From Nautilus pompilius (lineage: Eukaryota; Mollusca; Cephalopoda; Nautilida; Nautilidae): a stretch of DNA of 64,000 bases. Both the position numbers and the translations under genes were made by a program. The notes under the pieces were generated by a model. The model was not told the origin of the DNA and ran no database searches. It worked only from the letters and a program-made list of their open reading frames with translations. Below, one piece after another: positions 13,600-26,068 of the stretch (positions are counted from its first letter, which is position 1; the number at the start of each line of letters is the position of its first letter). Where the stretch lies: the NCBI GenBank assembly GCA_018389105.1, contig JACATO010000330.1, positions 806,001 to 870,000 on the forward strand. Reading direction: 5' to 3'.

Positions 13600-14480
13600 G
13601 TTCATGCCCAATGCAAAATAGCTCAACAGGTAAGAGTTTCCAGTCTGGAGAAGAAAAAACAAAAAAAAACCATGGAAGAAAAGAAGTAATTATTAGAGAG
13701 TACAAAACAAAACTGTATCCTCGCCACCGTTCTACTGCACAAAGCTTTATCTACAAGTCCATTAAAAGAGATATTGGTTTGATTGGTCAGGTAGCAGTTC
13801 ACAAGACCATTCTTAGACAAGATGAAAAAAAATACAGAACAATTGGGTAAGGGAACATCAAGATTTAACAATTCAACAACGGTACTTATGGCCAGATGAG
13901 TCAATTCAAAATCGATAGCTTAAAGCAAAGCCACTGCATTTAAAGAGAGGACAGAGAAAGATTCAGGGTTAGGGTTGTGTGATACATTCAATTACGCATG
14001 GAAGAGAAAATCTGAAAGTATGGGGCTGCTTCAGAGGTTCTCAGGATGGAAAGATAATCAGAATCAGTAGATTCTTACAAAGAAGTATCATGCAATTCTG
14101 CAACATCACACAGTACCTCTGGGCATCGATTGATAGACCCTGGTTTAATCATGCAATAACACAATGACCCCAAACACACAAAAAGAAAGGGATCAGATCC
14201 TAAAAATAATTAAATGACCACCTCAATCTCTAATGGGATAAAGTAGATAAAAAGTGTTCAGAATAGGGGGGGGTCAACTAATGTTTTGCAGTTGTGGAAT
14301 GACTTAAATGAGAAATCAGGTTCTTTGCCTTCTCAATATATGGAGAAATTAAAACTGTTCAAATGCCAAAAATATGTTTTAAAAAAGTCAATTAGCAAAA
14401 AGGAAGACATTTTTATTAAAAAGTCTTACATGATCAAATTTCCAACATCAACTTATTATCAGATTTTTAGTGCATATATT
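13600..14480 (+). pseudogene. Tc1-like transposase relic 1
   Basis: Degenerate plus-strand transposase read in several frames. In order I see a helix-turn-helix remnant (about 13615-13770), VAVHKTILRQ (Tc1 families usually have a similar V-K-P-L-L-R-like stretch here), FKIDSL near the first catalytic region, KVWGCF (about 14015, the VWGCF signature), and NDPKHT (14163 on, the second catalytic Asp region, with Asp codon GAC at 14166). Next comes LQLWNDLNEKSG (about 14289), where functional copies read I-E-N-L-W; the expected catalytic Glu position appears to be Leu. Stops and frameshifts are numerous. I could not find convincing inverted repeats. It is independent of relics 2 and 3, whose motifs differ. 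Confidence 0.8.
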
Positions 14481-14486
14481 TTATAA

Positions 14487-16067
14487 GTCATATGCTAATG
14501 ATGTGTGTAACTATGGTCACCTGTATGTGTTCATGTGTAAGAGAGAATATATACACATACACACACAGCATGTACATAAAGTCCTGTCACTATGTCAAAG
14601 TTTAATAAATTGAGAAATAATGACAATATATTTAATATTTGTGTTTTAGTAAGTAGAGTAATTATAAGAATGTTTACACAATAAATTTCAGATTTCTACA
14701 CTTTTGCCCAAAGAAGAGTGATTGGAGATCCCATGCAATAGAGACACTGCATCCAGCCAATCTGCCTGGAAAGATCTCAATGAGGTAAGCACAAATTGTA
14801 ATGGCTTAATGGAAAATTATTTTATCCAACAGGCCAAAATCTGAGATGGAATGAAGAAATTTTGTAGCATCTTCTGGTATGAGTCACTTGAAAAGAAAAA
14901 ACAGACCATAAATTTTATCTCCCAGTAAGAGCCACCAGACCAAACAGCAACTTTAGGTGAGTTCATCTCATGTCCTCTCAACTCATGAAGATTTTCTGTG
15001 CCCCAATTCAGTACTTAACTCAGTCACACTTTTGTGTACACCCTGTATAATGCTAATATTTCAAACTGTTGTCATTGCTGCAGAGCAAATATTATCAGTC
15101 TCTTTAATATGCATTTTTATTTTATGGAAATTACTAATATACAGAAATCATTTATATTAATGACAAATGTCACTTCAAATGTTAATGGCAACATACTGCT
15201 GATGGCAAAATCAAGTGTCATGTGTGTGTGTGACATCAAGAAAATAACAGAAGGTATTGCTCTCAACATGAGAAATGTAGAAAGATAGTGAAATAAATGA
15301 GTGTATCACATGTCTAGAGGTTATACTTGTTACAAACAATAATAGTGTTATCTTACAACTGCTGAATATCATGATGCATGCACAGTCACCTCATCATCAA
15401 GATAATGAAGATAAGAAGATGCTGAGAAAGGTGCCCAATGATGCTATTGCAGTAAAATAAAAGTTGATTGTAGGTTTTATAATCAAACTTGTTATATCTA
15501 AACAAGATTAAAGTGAAAAGATTTCAGCAGTAAATAAAATAGATTAAGGACATTCTAAAAACATGAAAAAAGTCATAAGATCTAGTTTTTAAAATTAAAT
15601 TATTGTATGTCACCTTGATCTTGCCTACCATAATTGGCAACAAAAGATCTGATGGAAGCGAGAGAGAATAAACATAGGTGACTCCATAAAAAAGTGAGAG
15701 AGATACAGAGCTCTTAGCTGGCCAGATATGTAACATGTCTAAAAGTTGCTGAAGACCAAAGCACAACCAACATAATTACATTTCAGAGATTTTTTCATTT
15801 ATTAAATTGTTCTACTTAAAAAATTTTATCAATATGTTATTCTGTGTCTATTTAAAATAAATCGCAAAATTTGTCCAGCACCAATTATTAGCCAGATTTT
15901 CACAGTTTCTTAGATGATCTCATTGGTGGATCAATCTTTTCTCCAATCCCCTCCTTAAGTGATCTGACCTTGAAGTAGTGGGCAGTCAGATAAAAGTTAG
16001 CCTTGCATGGTGGGCAAGTTATTGGTGTACAAATTTTGGAAACATAGAAGTGAAACCAGGTGATACA
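14487..16067. other. Noncoding DNA
   Basis: Short TG/TA runs only. A 93-nt exon-like interval at 14692-14784 is discussed in the findings. No gene can be supported. Confidence 0.6.
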
Positions 16068-17367
16068 AGGTCTGTCGAAAAAGTATCCGACTTTATTTTT
16101 TCCCGTTGGAAGTAATGACGTTAGAGACGCAAAAGTGTGCATAGTGGAGTCGCATGCCTTCATGCGCATGCGTGGTTTTTGGTGGTCATGCTGGATGCAT
16201 CAGTCGCTGTCAGGCAGCCAGTGCGTGAGGTGCTGTACTACTTACTTGTTGCATTTTCATTTTGCCAGTGATAACGGAACATGTGGAGCAACGACCTTGC
16301 ATCAAGTTTTGCCAAAAGCTTAGAGATACCCAAGCGGAAACAATTTGCAAAATTCAACAGGCTTTTGGTGACAATGCCATGGGTGTTACCCAAATAAAAG
16401 AATGGTACAACAGGTTCAAAGATGGCCGCACATCGGTGGAGAGTGACCAGCGTTCCGGGAGGCCGTCAACAAGCCGCAATGCAGTTGTTATCAAGAAAGT
16501 GCGGACCTTGATAATGGAGGATTGTCGTTTGATGGTGCGGGAAATTGGTGACGAGGTTGAAATCTGCACATGCAATTTTAAAGGAGGATCTGGGCTTGCG
16601 CAGAGTGGCAGCAAAGTTTGTGCCCAAGCTGCTTTCTCAGGAACAACAACAACTTCATCTTGAGGTTGCGCGAGACCTGCTGGATACTGCCAAAAGGGAT
16701 CCTAAGTTCCATAATACTGTGATAATTGGAGTGAGATGTGGGTGTACGGTTACGACCTGGAAACCAAAGCTCTGCACCCAACGTCGCCAAGACCTAAAAA
16801 ATCACGTCAGGTCCGGAGCAAAATCAAGGTGATGCTGACTGTTTTCTTCGACTACTGAGGTGTTGTGCATCATGAATACGCACCAGATGGACAAACAGTT
16901 ACAAAGGAGTACTATCAGGAAGTCCTCCAACGTTTTCGTGATGCAATTCAGTGCAAGAGACTGGATCTGTGTGCCTTGCAAAATAGGCAGCTGCATCATG
17001 GCAACGCCCCAGCTCATTCGTCACAGCCGATCCAAGGTTTATTGGCAAAGAAAAGCATTTCGCTCATTTGCCAGGCTCCCTTCTTTCCAGACATGGCTCT
17101 TTCTGACTTCTGGTTGTTCCCAAAAGTGAAGATGCCACTGAAAGGCTCCCGCTTTGAGAGCTGAGAGGTCATCATGTGGAATGCAATGGCAGAGCTGAGA
17201 GCCATTCGGGAAGAAGCATTCCAGACGTGCTTTGATCAGTGGAAGGATTGCTGAGCTAAGTGTATGGAGGCACAAGGGGCCTACTTGGAAGGGGATTAGC
17301 AATTGAATCCCACTAAGTATGTAATTTTTTTTCCCAACCTAAGGTCGGATACATTTTCGACAGACCT
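16068..17367 (+). mobile_element. Mariner-family DNA transposon, near full length, inactive
   Basis: The ends are 24-bp terminal inverted repeats (16068-16091 and 17344-17367) that match at 23 of 24 positions and begin AGGTCTGTCGAAAA. The length is 1300 bp, typical for mariner. A TA lies 2 bp outside the left repeat and another TA 4 bp outside the right one, so the exact ends and the TA target duplication are slightly uncertain. The interior carries one broken transposase on the plus strand. The GC content is higher than the surroundings, as expected for a fairly recent insertion. Confidence 0.95.
16262..17299 (+). pseudogene. Mariner DD34D transposase pseudogene
   Basis: Cut-and-paste transposase that would bind the flanking inverted repeats. 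The N-terminal helix-turn-helix half is intact from the ATG at 16262 and shows the mariner signatures GVTQIKEWYNRFKDGRTS and SGRPSTSR. The frame then breaks. A frameshift lies near 16555, and a small deletion near 16730 destroys the first catalytic Asp (the usual GDE). A few residues are missing before SPRPKK, and in-frame stops occur at 16856-16858, 17162-17164 and 17252-17254. The second catalytic Asp reads Gly (HHGNAPAH, codon GGC at 17000). The third survives (SDFWLFP, codon at 17105). The last two lie exactly 35 codons apart, which gives the DD34D spacing of true mariners. The family stop is at 17297-17299. The protein cannot be made and two of three catalytic residues are lost. Confidence 0.95.
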
Positions 17368-17369
17368 CG

Positions 17370-20300
17370 CATATTTTCACCAACAGAAATTAAAGTCAAT
17401 CTTTGATAATGTCTCATCTTATTTTTCTAACTGAAGTTGGTGCATGTCCATATAAAAAATCCTTCTGACTCAGAAAGATACATACCAACAGTGCATCAGT
17501 GTTTAGCTGCAGTTGAAAAGATCTTCCAACAATGATCAATGGGTTAATATACAAATTCACTTAATATTATGTTAATCTATAAAGTTTACATAGAAAGCCA
17601 TGCTTAAAAGATTTAATAATAGAAAGCACTTTTTGTTGCTGTTGACTAGCTGACTTAGAGAGCAGTGAAGCTAAATTTGCTTTTAAACACAGCCAGCTGA
17701 GGCATTTTCAGTTCAGAGAGGATCAGAGAATAAGCTAACTCCATGTACTCAGGAGATGAAGGTCACATTATTCAATTTCATAACACATAATAGCTTTTCT
17801 GAATCTTACTTTTAATCCATAATCACAAAGAACAAATGTTTTATTTATCCATATTCACACTACAAAAAACATATGCCCCTTTAATTTTTATACCAATAAA
17901 ACCTTGCAACTACTTCTGACATTTAGAAAATAAATAAGAAATAAAAGTAAACCTATCTGTAAGAAAGGCAGCAAACTTGGGTTTTTCTAGGATCTCCAAC
18001 ACAAATAGAACTCATTAAATCACCTTTTATTTTCATAGAATATTACCTTAAACTACAATAATACTGAAGTCTAATTTCAAAGGAGTCCATAAGCTGCTTG
18101 TTTATAATGTCTAAAATTCTTCTTCAAACCTGCATGCTGACATCAGCACATAAGGCATCCAACACAGGAGACATTCTAGTTTCAGTTTCTTAAACCAATC
18201 AAAAGAGAACAGCAATTCTCAATTATTTGCTAATTATTTTCAAAGGCTTCAGAACTATGTGCAGTCAACCATACAAAATAAATCAAAGAAAAGGTATCCA
18301 TAATTAATTTCTAAAAAAAAAAAGAAGGATGGTGGCATCATATTCTGATAACTTGTCAATCTATAACAACTGGTAATCAAAGGATGTATCCATGTATTTA
18401 ATAATTACATGGCAATGAAGCCAATGATGTAAAGAACAAAAGGTTTCTTAAGCTGCAAGAAGACTGTACACAGAACACTGTGAAAACAGTAAACCTCTTG
18501 TGTGTCTGTTATAAGGTGTACACTCAGGGACCTCTTGCTTGTCCTTGCACTACAATGCTAGGTGCTCTTTTACTCACCATTGTGGTCAGAAACTTCCTCC
18601 TTTACTCTGATTATTAAGAACAGATTACAGCTGTTTTTCTTCTGGGTCATTATTTCAATGTACTTGGCACCAAGGATACCATTACACAAGTCCTGGTTTG
18701 TTTAGGACTTTGAGTTATATAATAAAACCATTACTCTATGGCCAAGAAAGAAAACAAAAGACTGTTTCCACCAGGCTGAAAGCTTTCAGCTGAGGCCAGG
18801 CTGATGAGGTCAGGACTAGCCTTGAGGAGATTCCACCATTGTTCACAAGGAAAAATCACTCCTAGTCACAAGTTTAAACTACTAAGCAAGAATGTTCATT
18901 ATCATTTTCATGTCAGAATTGGACAACAGTAAAACTTGAAATCATAAATGGACAGTTCTGAATAAAATGTTAAATGTTAAAACAAAAAGTTAAGTATATG
19001 TCAACATATACACACACACAATAAAAAAAACTGATAAATTAAAAGTAGTAGGAGTCAAAAGGTCTGGGTTATTTTAAACATCAAAATGCTGTTTTAAACC
19101 TACAACTATTTTTAGTTAAAATTTTTAATTAAAATTTTGATCTTAAAAAATCATTAATTTGTATCAATATATTTAAATAGTTTTAAATTGTGCATACACC
19201 AAAAAGTTCTAGATATTTCAAGCAATGGAAATTGTGGAGGATACGACTGAACATAGCTTTCTGTTCTACCACAGAGAGGAGAGAGAAAAGCCATCCTGCA
19301 CTTACGGCCGAGTCAAGAGCTAAAGATGCCGCCTGCTGGGCAATGACTTTCATAAAAATGTTTTCTTCTAAACTGTGCATTAAAATAATTATGTATGCAC
19401 TCAGGCAGAAATGCTGATGTCAGAACATTTTCTCACCAGTTGCCTTTGATGCCATCTGTTGCAATTGAGCCGCAGGCTGTAATACGATACCTCTAATAGT
19501 TTGTGAAGCTCATTATGACATGTGTGAAGCCAGAAAAGAAATAAATAGAACATAAACTACAGATCAGGTGAATGGTAGTGCTGCTGGCAACATTTCTCAA
19601 CTCTTGTATGTATGAGGTACCTACAATCAACTAAGTGCAATACATTTTTTTCAGACATAAAATGAAAAAATAAAAATGTTTTTTATTCTTTTCTGTCAAA
19701 TTCAACTTAACCACAACCAGAAGAAAAATATTTTTACTTTTGAATTTAAAATCTTCGTATTTTTTGAAAGGGAGATAATCATCTATGTCCTGTACACAGA
19801 CATATGTATATGGATTACAAACTGTAATGCAGAAAACCAGGTAGGACAAATCTAAGTCTGCAATTATGAAGAGGCCAGTAGATAACTAATTATACTGATG
19901 TCTGGCAGATAATACTACTGCAAAAATGTCCAAGGTGACATCATCCATTAAAATACTTAATCATATTAGATGACACCAATGACCCGAGCCTCATTTGCAT
20001 TAATAGTAGAAATAATCTCAATGGACTAGTCTTTTTTTAAAGAAATTAACCAAGACATGAATAAGCAATGTTAATAAAAGTTCACCTGCTCAAACATGTA
20101 CTTCTCAAAACAGTTTTTTTACAGAAAGTCTAAAATCTTTAAATCTTAAAAATAAATAAATAGTTTTTAAAAGGTTACTATCATCACCAAGTTTTAAAAA
20201 TAACTTAAAACATCTATTTACACTGTTTAAACATTTCAAGACAATATATATCTACCAAAATGTTTGACCAAAAGAAAATTATTTATAGAGAAACTGAAAA

Positions 20301-23300
20301 TCATGTATTAATAGTGGTAAATTGAACAAATTTTCTTTAGTGGCTGACCTTTCCATGTATTCACCACTAACACTGAAAAACACTTATGGCTAACAAGCCT
20401 CCTATTATGCACATAAAGTTTAAAATAATGTTCCTCTGTAATGAAAAATAACAAAAAAACAAACAGATTTTCCTGTTTGTTCCAAAATTTTAGAAATTCT
20501 AATCTTCTTGTAATATTTTCTCAAAATAACTACAATATCTCATTCCCCAAATCTTTCTGGTAAAACCTTCCTATGCACCTCAGCCTACAAGATGATGACA
20601 CCAAGCCTGGACTGCATAGCCCAAACCAAAGCTAGAATATCTGGTGTCTTCCTTCAGACAGATCCATTTAATAAACCAACTGTTCTGCTTGTCCTGATTA
20701 TGCTATCTTTTTCATTATTACTATATTGTTAATAGGACTATCAACCCATCATTATAGCTTCACCAAATTAGCAATAAAAATTCTATAATACTGATTAAGA
20801 TCAAGCTTTCTGAAAACCATGTTGGCTACCTCTCTTAGTATCTTTCTATGTTCCAAATAATCCATTTGTTAGTTACTTCGATTGTTTTTATTACCTTCCT
20901 TAAAAGTGAGTCTAACATTAGTAACCTTCTACTCCAGTTGCACTTTACCGGTAGATTCTCTGGTTAAATATCTTACTAAAAGGTATCTAATTACATCTGT
21001 TACACAGTTAAGAATTCTAGGCCTAATGCCATCTGGATATGGTAATTTTTCTAACTATTCATTTTATATTTGACTATATTTGGTGTTACTTCAAAATAAC
21101 TGTTTCGTAGCCACAAAGGTTTTGGCTGTTCGCATAAACAATAATTTCTTTAGGGAAATAATAATTTCTAAATGCAACATTTTTCTGCTTTCCACTAGAA
21201 AACCTGCCATATCTTTTATATAGAATCAGTGGACAATGCCTGTTTCTTTTTCTATATCACCACAAACTCCCATTATTTATTTAGATGTAACAATTTCACT
21301 AATCACTAAAGAATTTAGCACGTGCTCAGTTTTTAGTCACTATGTTTGGAGTGTAGAAAATAAGCTAGAAAGAATTACACCAAACACATCCATTTGCATC
21401 TCTCCTTAAAAGAAAATGAAAATTCGTTAAAATGTTTTTGTTTGTTTTTTTACTTACATTCCATAGCCAACATTTTATCACAGAAATAAAAAATAGTTTG
21501 AACTAACTATAGAATTATTAGGTTTAGCATATAGAAAGAATTACTGATATCATAAACAGGACAGAAGTACATCACAAACTTTTGAGATGCACTGTACTAC
21601 ATCAGTTCATAGGTTGAGAGTATCTCTGGCTTAGCAGAAGAATCAGTTGCAAAAGCAGAAATAGCCTTAGTAATCACACAAAAGTTAGTGTTCCGAACTT
21701 AGTACCAGGTAGTCTAAGGATTTCATTTTTGCTAAAGTGGAAAACAGCTTATATTACAGTTAAAGCAGTAGTGTAACGGGTCTGCTTTATTTCTGTGTAT
21801 AGTCTTCCTTAAACAAAAAACAACACCACTTTCTACAGATTAGAAACGGGTACAAGTCACTTTCCTTATCTATTATTGTCATCATCAGTTGTTGAATAAT
21901 CAGACAATTTTTTTCTTCTTTTCTTATATCCTTTTTTCTTAAATGAAAGAAAATTTCTCTTGGCAGCAATTGTGAGTAACCCCTAAACATGTGTCAAGTC
22001 AATCTTCTTTCATCAGAAAAGTGTGCAAAATCAATATTTAAAAAAAAGTAAAACAGGAATCTAATGAGAGTAAACAAAATATAAAAGGATCCTAACCTCT
22101 TTTGATGTTGACTGACAAATGAATGTACAAATTACCCACAATTCACCTCTTTTGCATGATCCTTGATCCTTTTCACCACAAGATGCCTATTCTCTAGTTT
22201 CCCACCCCTTCCCATGGACAAGAGAAAACTATCAATAAAAAGAGATGTGGTGGCTACTTCAACTGTTAACTGTTTGTGTCCCAGGATTGTTCAATAAAAC
22301 ACACTGCTTCAGCCTAGATGACAGGCAGACCAGATCTGCTCTCTTGGCCCAGAGTGGAGGAGGGTCAAAAGGTATGCAAACACAGACAACACACCAGCTT
22401 TAAAAATGATGTAAAGCAATGAAAGCCAATAATATCTGAAAAAGATTATTTGTCAAGCTTGAAATGAAGAATTCTCTACACTATACTTTTAATCAACTGC
22501 TTAAGCATCACCGGGTAAGAGAGTGGCAGGATCAGCCACTGCAGTAGACAGACTATGGTTAAAACTGATCAAAGCTGTCAAAAACATCTTAAATTATTTG
22601 TATCCAGCTTACAATGTTGGGCAGGAAGTGGTTCTCCAGGACATCAGTATAGTATAGTTGTGAATTTTTCTTTGGTGATACCACTAGTTTTCAGGTTGTA
22701 GATGGATAAGTAAGGCTGGATCAAGAACAATCCTTTATCTATAATGTCATAGCTGCTGAGTAGACAAATACTTTGTTTTTTAATAAAAGTGTGCGCGAGT
22801 TGAGGGGATAAGCAAACAAAAAAATCAAATTAAAAGTCCAACTCAACAAAAATGGAAAGAGAGAGAGAAAAGGAGAATTGCTTCAATGGTACCCGGCCAG
22901 GGTCCCTAGTACTTTCCCCACTCAAAGACATTAAGAATTAACATTAAAAGAAAGAACCAGTTCATTTTAAAAGGTGAGAGAAATGACTGAAATGACAATT
23001 GTAGAAAATACTTGCAAAAAATTATTAATGCAAATTTTATGGTTTTTAGAATGACTGCAGAAAAATATATTTAAAAGACATGAACAAGCAAGGAATAAAG
23101 AAATATTTGTAGACATGACTATCTGACAGCTGGTCTCTGGGTGGGGACTTACAAATATTTAATCTAGGAGTCTCCCTTCCTGCATTTTCATAATAAAACA
23201 AATTCCCTTAAATCCCTAGGGGAGGGCGGAGCTTGGTTGTCTACTCTCTAATGGTAAAGCTGAACTCTTTTTTTTTTAAACCAACCCCACCCCTATCCCA

Positions 23301-25117
23301 TGACAACAGCCCTAAAGGACCTAGCCCAGACAGTTAGTGGTAATTACCCTAATATCACCTAGTACAAACTTATTACTCCCCTCGAATTCCACCCAGGGTG
23401 CCAGTCTATGTTACTACTTATCTCTCAGATATTTTGACCCTCATTACAGGGCACTCGCTCTAATGTCACTGGCTTGATGGAACCCCTATGGAGTCCCATA
23501 ACAGCTGTTGCTCAACAGACAGCATTTCAATGTCTATAAAGATTGCATTGTCTTAGTGGCCTCTGAGAAATCTGATGAATTTAAACCAACACACACAAAT
23601 CAGTAATAAGCAGTAGGTAGAATAATGGCTGATTCAGAAACATGAGGTGGATATGTTTGGGGTGAGGGAGAGAAAATCTCCAGAAAAATTAAAGTAAATT
23701 CTGACAAATAAACAAATAGAGTGGTGGCCAACATATCACAAGTGAGGTAAATCAAATCATTCCACATATCATAAAGGCTATTACCAAGAACAACAACAAA
23801 AATCATTTGAAAATAAAAGAAATTGTAAAACAAGACCAAATACCTATCATAAACCTATTGAAATATGTTATATGTATAAATTAATAACAATTAAATACAA
23901 GTTTTATAATATTAACTATGATTATTTGAAAGATTTAAGTTAAAACAACTAAAGACTTTGTTATCAACCATTTTGAAAGACCATGTCAAATCTGGCCACT
24001 TCTGATGTTATTCAAATAAAAATTATAATTAGATAAGTGTAAATGGTCGCAAGATGAAGCATTAAAAGGTATTCCTTCTAGGAAACGTGTGTAGCACAAC
24101 AGATACATGCAAAGTGATGCATCTCTCCTGGCATATAGACTGTTTGCCATGTATGTTGGATGGTCTCCTTGCTAGTACTGATGGGTAGTCACCCTATACT
24201 ATCTGATGGTCTGCTGTGAATATGAATGGCAGTGCCTCATCTGCATGATCAGCAGTGTGAAAGTTTTGAATGTAGAGAATTGTTTGAAGCAGAGACCAAA
24301 AACAAATCAGTACTGCAGATATGCAAAGAGACTAAAGAAACCTTAATGTGTTCAGGTATATGTTGGTCAGTTCAAATGACTATTTCTTTCTGTGCAAAAC
24401 AGTTTCTGATAAAAATGTATCTGCATATTTTGAAAACCACAACCTTTACCTCTGAATATTGGAGTTTGTGCACTGCAGAACATGCAGGTGTCCAACATCA
24501 ATCAAGTAACAGTAGCCTTATTGAGAATTTCAAATGGTAACAGACAATGAACCCTACAAACTGATAGGCTTAAGACAATTGTACCCTGGGAATTATACAG
24601 AGATTCATAGAAAATAGAAGTGATGAACATGTATTTAATTTATTGAAAAATGTTCTCAGTAATAAAACTGGTCTGTTGCAAGACTAAAATAAGTGAAAAT
24701 TTATCCATAGATTACAACTTCCTAAAAACCTAACAAACAAAACATGATATCTATAAAACAAATGTACCAAAAATGAAGACCGGTCATCTAGGTTTACTCA
24801 ATGGTCCATAAAGATATAACAAGGAGTTTTTTTTATAAGATGTGCATGATAAACACTTATTTCATCTGTATCTGGATTTGCTCACTGATCAGAATAGTTC
24901 AGGTAAGGAGTATCTGTTAGGCTACAAGTCAGAGCATATTAACTTACCACTGCTTTTAAAAGTCTCTCAACTGCTGTTTCCTTCCACATCTATACACATA
25001 CAAAACAAAGCATACATGTTCAGAAACTTCATTAACTGGTTTGACTGACTTGTACGACTACAACCATTACAGGAGTAAAATTAACTAATTGGCTTATTGG
25101 GGAACAAAACTAAAGTT
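17370..25117. other. Noncoding DNA, probably intronic or intergenic
   Basis: Holds the block at 19225-19520. A GC-richer stretch (about 23210-23540) and a 104-codon plus-strand frame at 24226-24540 resemble no known protein. The latter has no splice context or domain and is treated as chance. Confidence 0.65.
19225..19520. promoter_or_regulatory. Candidate conserved noncoding block
   Basis: GC-richer and more complex than its AT-rich flanks, with no coding frame, splice signal or transposon motif. It contains homeodomain/POU-like ATAATTATGTATGCA, a TCF/LEF-like CCTTTGATG and a CRE-like TGATGTCA. The regulatory role is inference from composition and motif density only. Confidence 0.3.
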
Positions 25118-25200
25118 ACTAGAGGATGTTCAGATGAAACCTGACCAAATACCATTACAGTTATGCTATATCATCTGGGTTCCAGTTGAACAACCCTAGT
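25118..25200. repeat. Short palindromic repeat, copy A
   Basis: ACTAG then GGATGTTCAGATGAAACC on the left pairs imperfectly with GGGTTCCAGTTGAACAACC then CTAGT on the right. The element is 83 bp and has no coding potential. It belongs to the same family as copies B, C and D. Confidence 0.7.
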
Positions 25201-25594
25201 ATACACAATACATCCTGCATAAAGTTTTTGTGGACATGCACTTTTCCCTAGACATAGAATTATATGGAACAAACAGAGTTTATGCCAAAATAAACAGACT
25301 TAAAGTCATCAAAATAGAACAAAAAATTCATGTATGTATGCACAAAATCTTAGATAATCTACCATACTTGAATTTGATTTAGCTGCTTCAAAAGGCCAAA
25401 CTGTAAATCAATTCAACCAAAGCTTATGTTCAAACAAAACCTTCCCGCCTGTATGCACGTTCTCTCTTAAACCAAAGTGACTGGTCAGTGCTCTTCAAAC
25501 AGAAGGGAAGTAAAGTCAGCAATAATCACATGACTTTTAGCCACTGCTAAAGATTACACAAGGTAGCAGTGTTTGCAAGAAAGTCCAATATTTG

Positions 25595-25600
25595 ACTTAC
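25595..25600 (-). other. Splice donor of the coding exon
   Basis: The minus strand reads CACAAAG then GTAAGT, a full consensus 5' splice site directly after codon 156 (Lys). The open frame continues only 14 codons into the intron before a stop, which agrees with splicing here. Confidence 0.85.
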
Positions 25601-26068
25601 CTTTGTGAACTCTGGTTCAGAAGCTGGTGAACCGCTATTGTCTTCACGTTTGACCAACTCACTACTGAATTCCCCAGGTACATCCATACCAGCAGGCGAG
25701 TGCCACACAGGTGACTCACCGTTTAACGACGATTCTTGTTTTAGTCGCTTCTTCAAAGCAAACATCTGTCCAACAGTAGTAGGACCTGATGAGAGACGAT
25801 TGTCGAACACAGATTTTATCTGACTCAGTTTAATGAGCGTAAGTTTGTTGGAGTCAGCAGTCTGGTTTCTGTGATCAAAGTTCACAGCGTCATGCAATGG
25901 ATTTGGGTATTCCTGCTCTTCATCGATGTCAGCTGGTTCCTCCTTCACCCGCACATTTGAAGGTTCTGCCTTTGCAGGCTGATTATCAGTGGTGGTGCTG
26001 ATGGGTTCCTGTGGTTGATTGCTTGAGGAAAGTACAGGTGATGACCCCTCAGTCATGTTTTCAGGGCT
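25601..26068 (-). CDS. Internal coding exon of an unidentified transcription-regulator-like protein
   Basis: The exon is 468 nt (156 codons), open in one frame and phase 0 at both ends. Its 3' edge is followed by a consensus GTAAGT donor (25595-25600). Its 5' edge follows a pyrimidine-rich tract ending CCCCAACAG (26069 upward). The product starts SPENMTEG and ends EPEFTK. It is low in hydrophobic residues and rich in Ser, Pro, Glu, Asp and Asn, so it is probably disordered. Visible motifs are three SUMO-consensus sites, VKEE (exon residues 41-44, with prolines at 36 and 45), LKQE (109-112) and VKRE (139-142), a basic patch KKRLK (106-110), and a better-ordered stretch around 75-105 (LTLIKLSQIKSVFDNR, then VGQMFALKK). 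SUMO motifs flanked by proline are common in nuclear transcription factors; that role is inference. No DNA-binding domain lies in this exon and I do not recognise the family. The rest of the gene should lie upstream (higher coordinates) and downstream (lower), beyond long introns. Confidence 0.85.

Noticed and set aside
13962..13976. GGTTAGGGTT, telomere-like
   Set aside because: Barely two units, lying inside the Tc1-like relic 1.
16354..17302. Several minus-strand frames inside the mariner
   Set aside because: They are antisense shadows of the transposase pseudogene.
24226..24540. 104-codon plus-strand frame
   Set aside because: No recognisable motif, no transposon signature and no splice sites; length is within chance for 64 kb.
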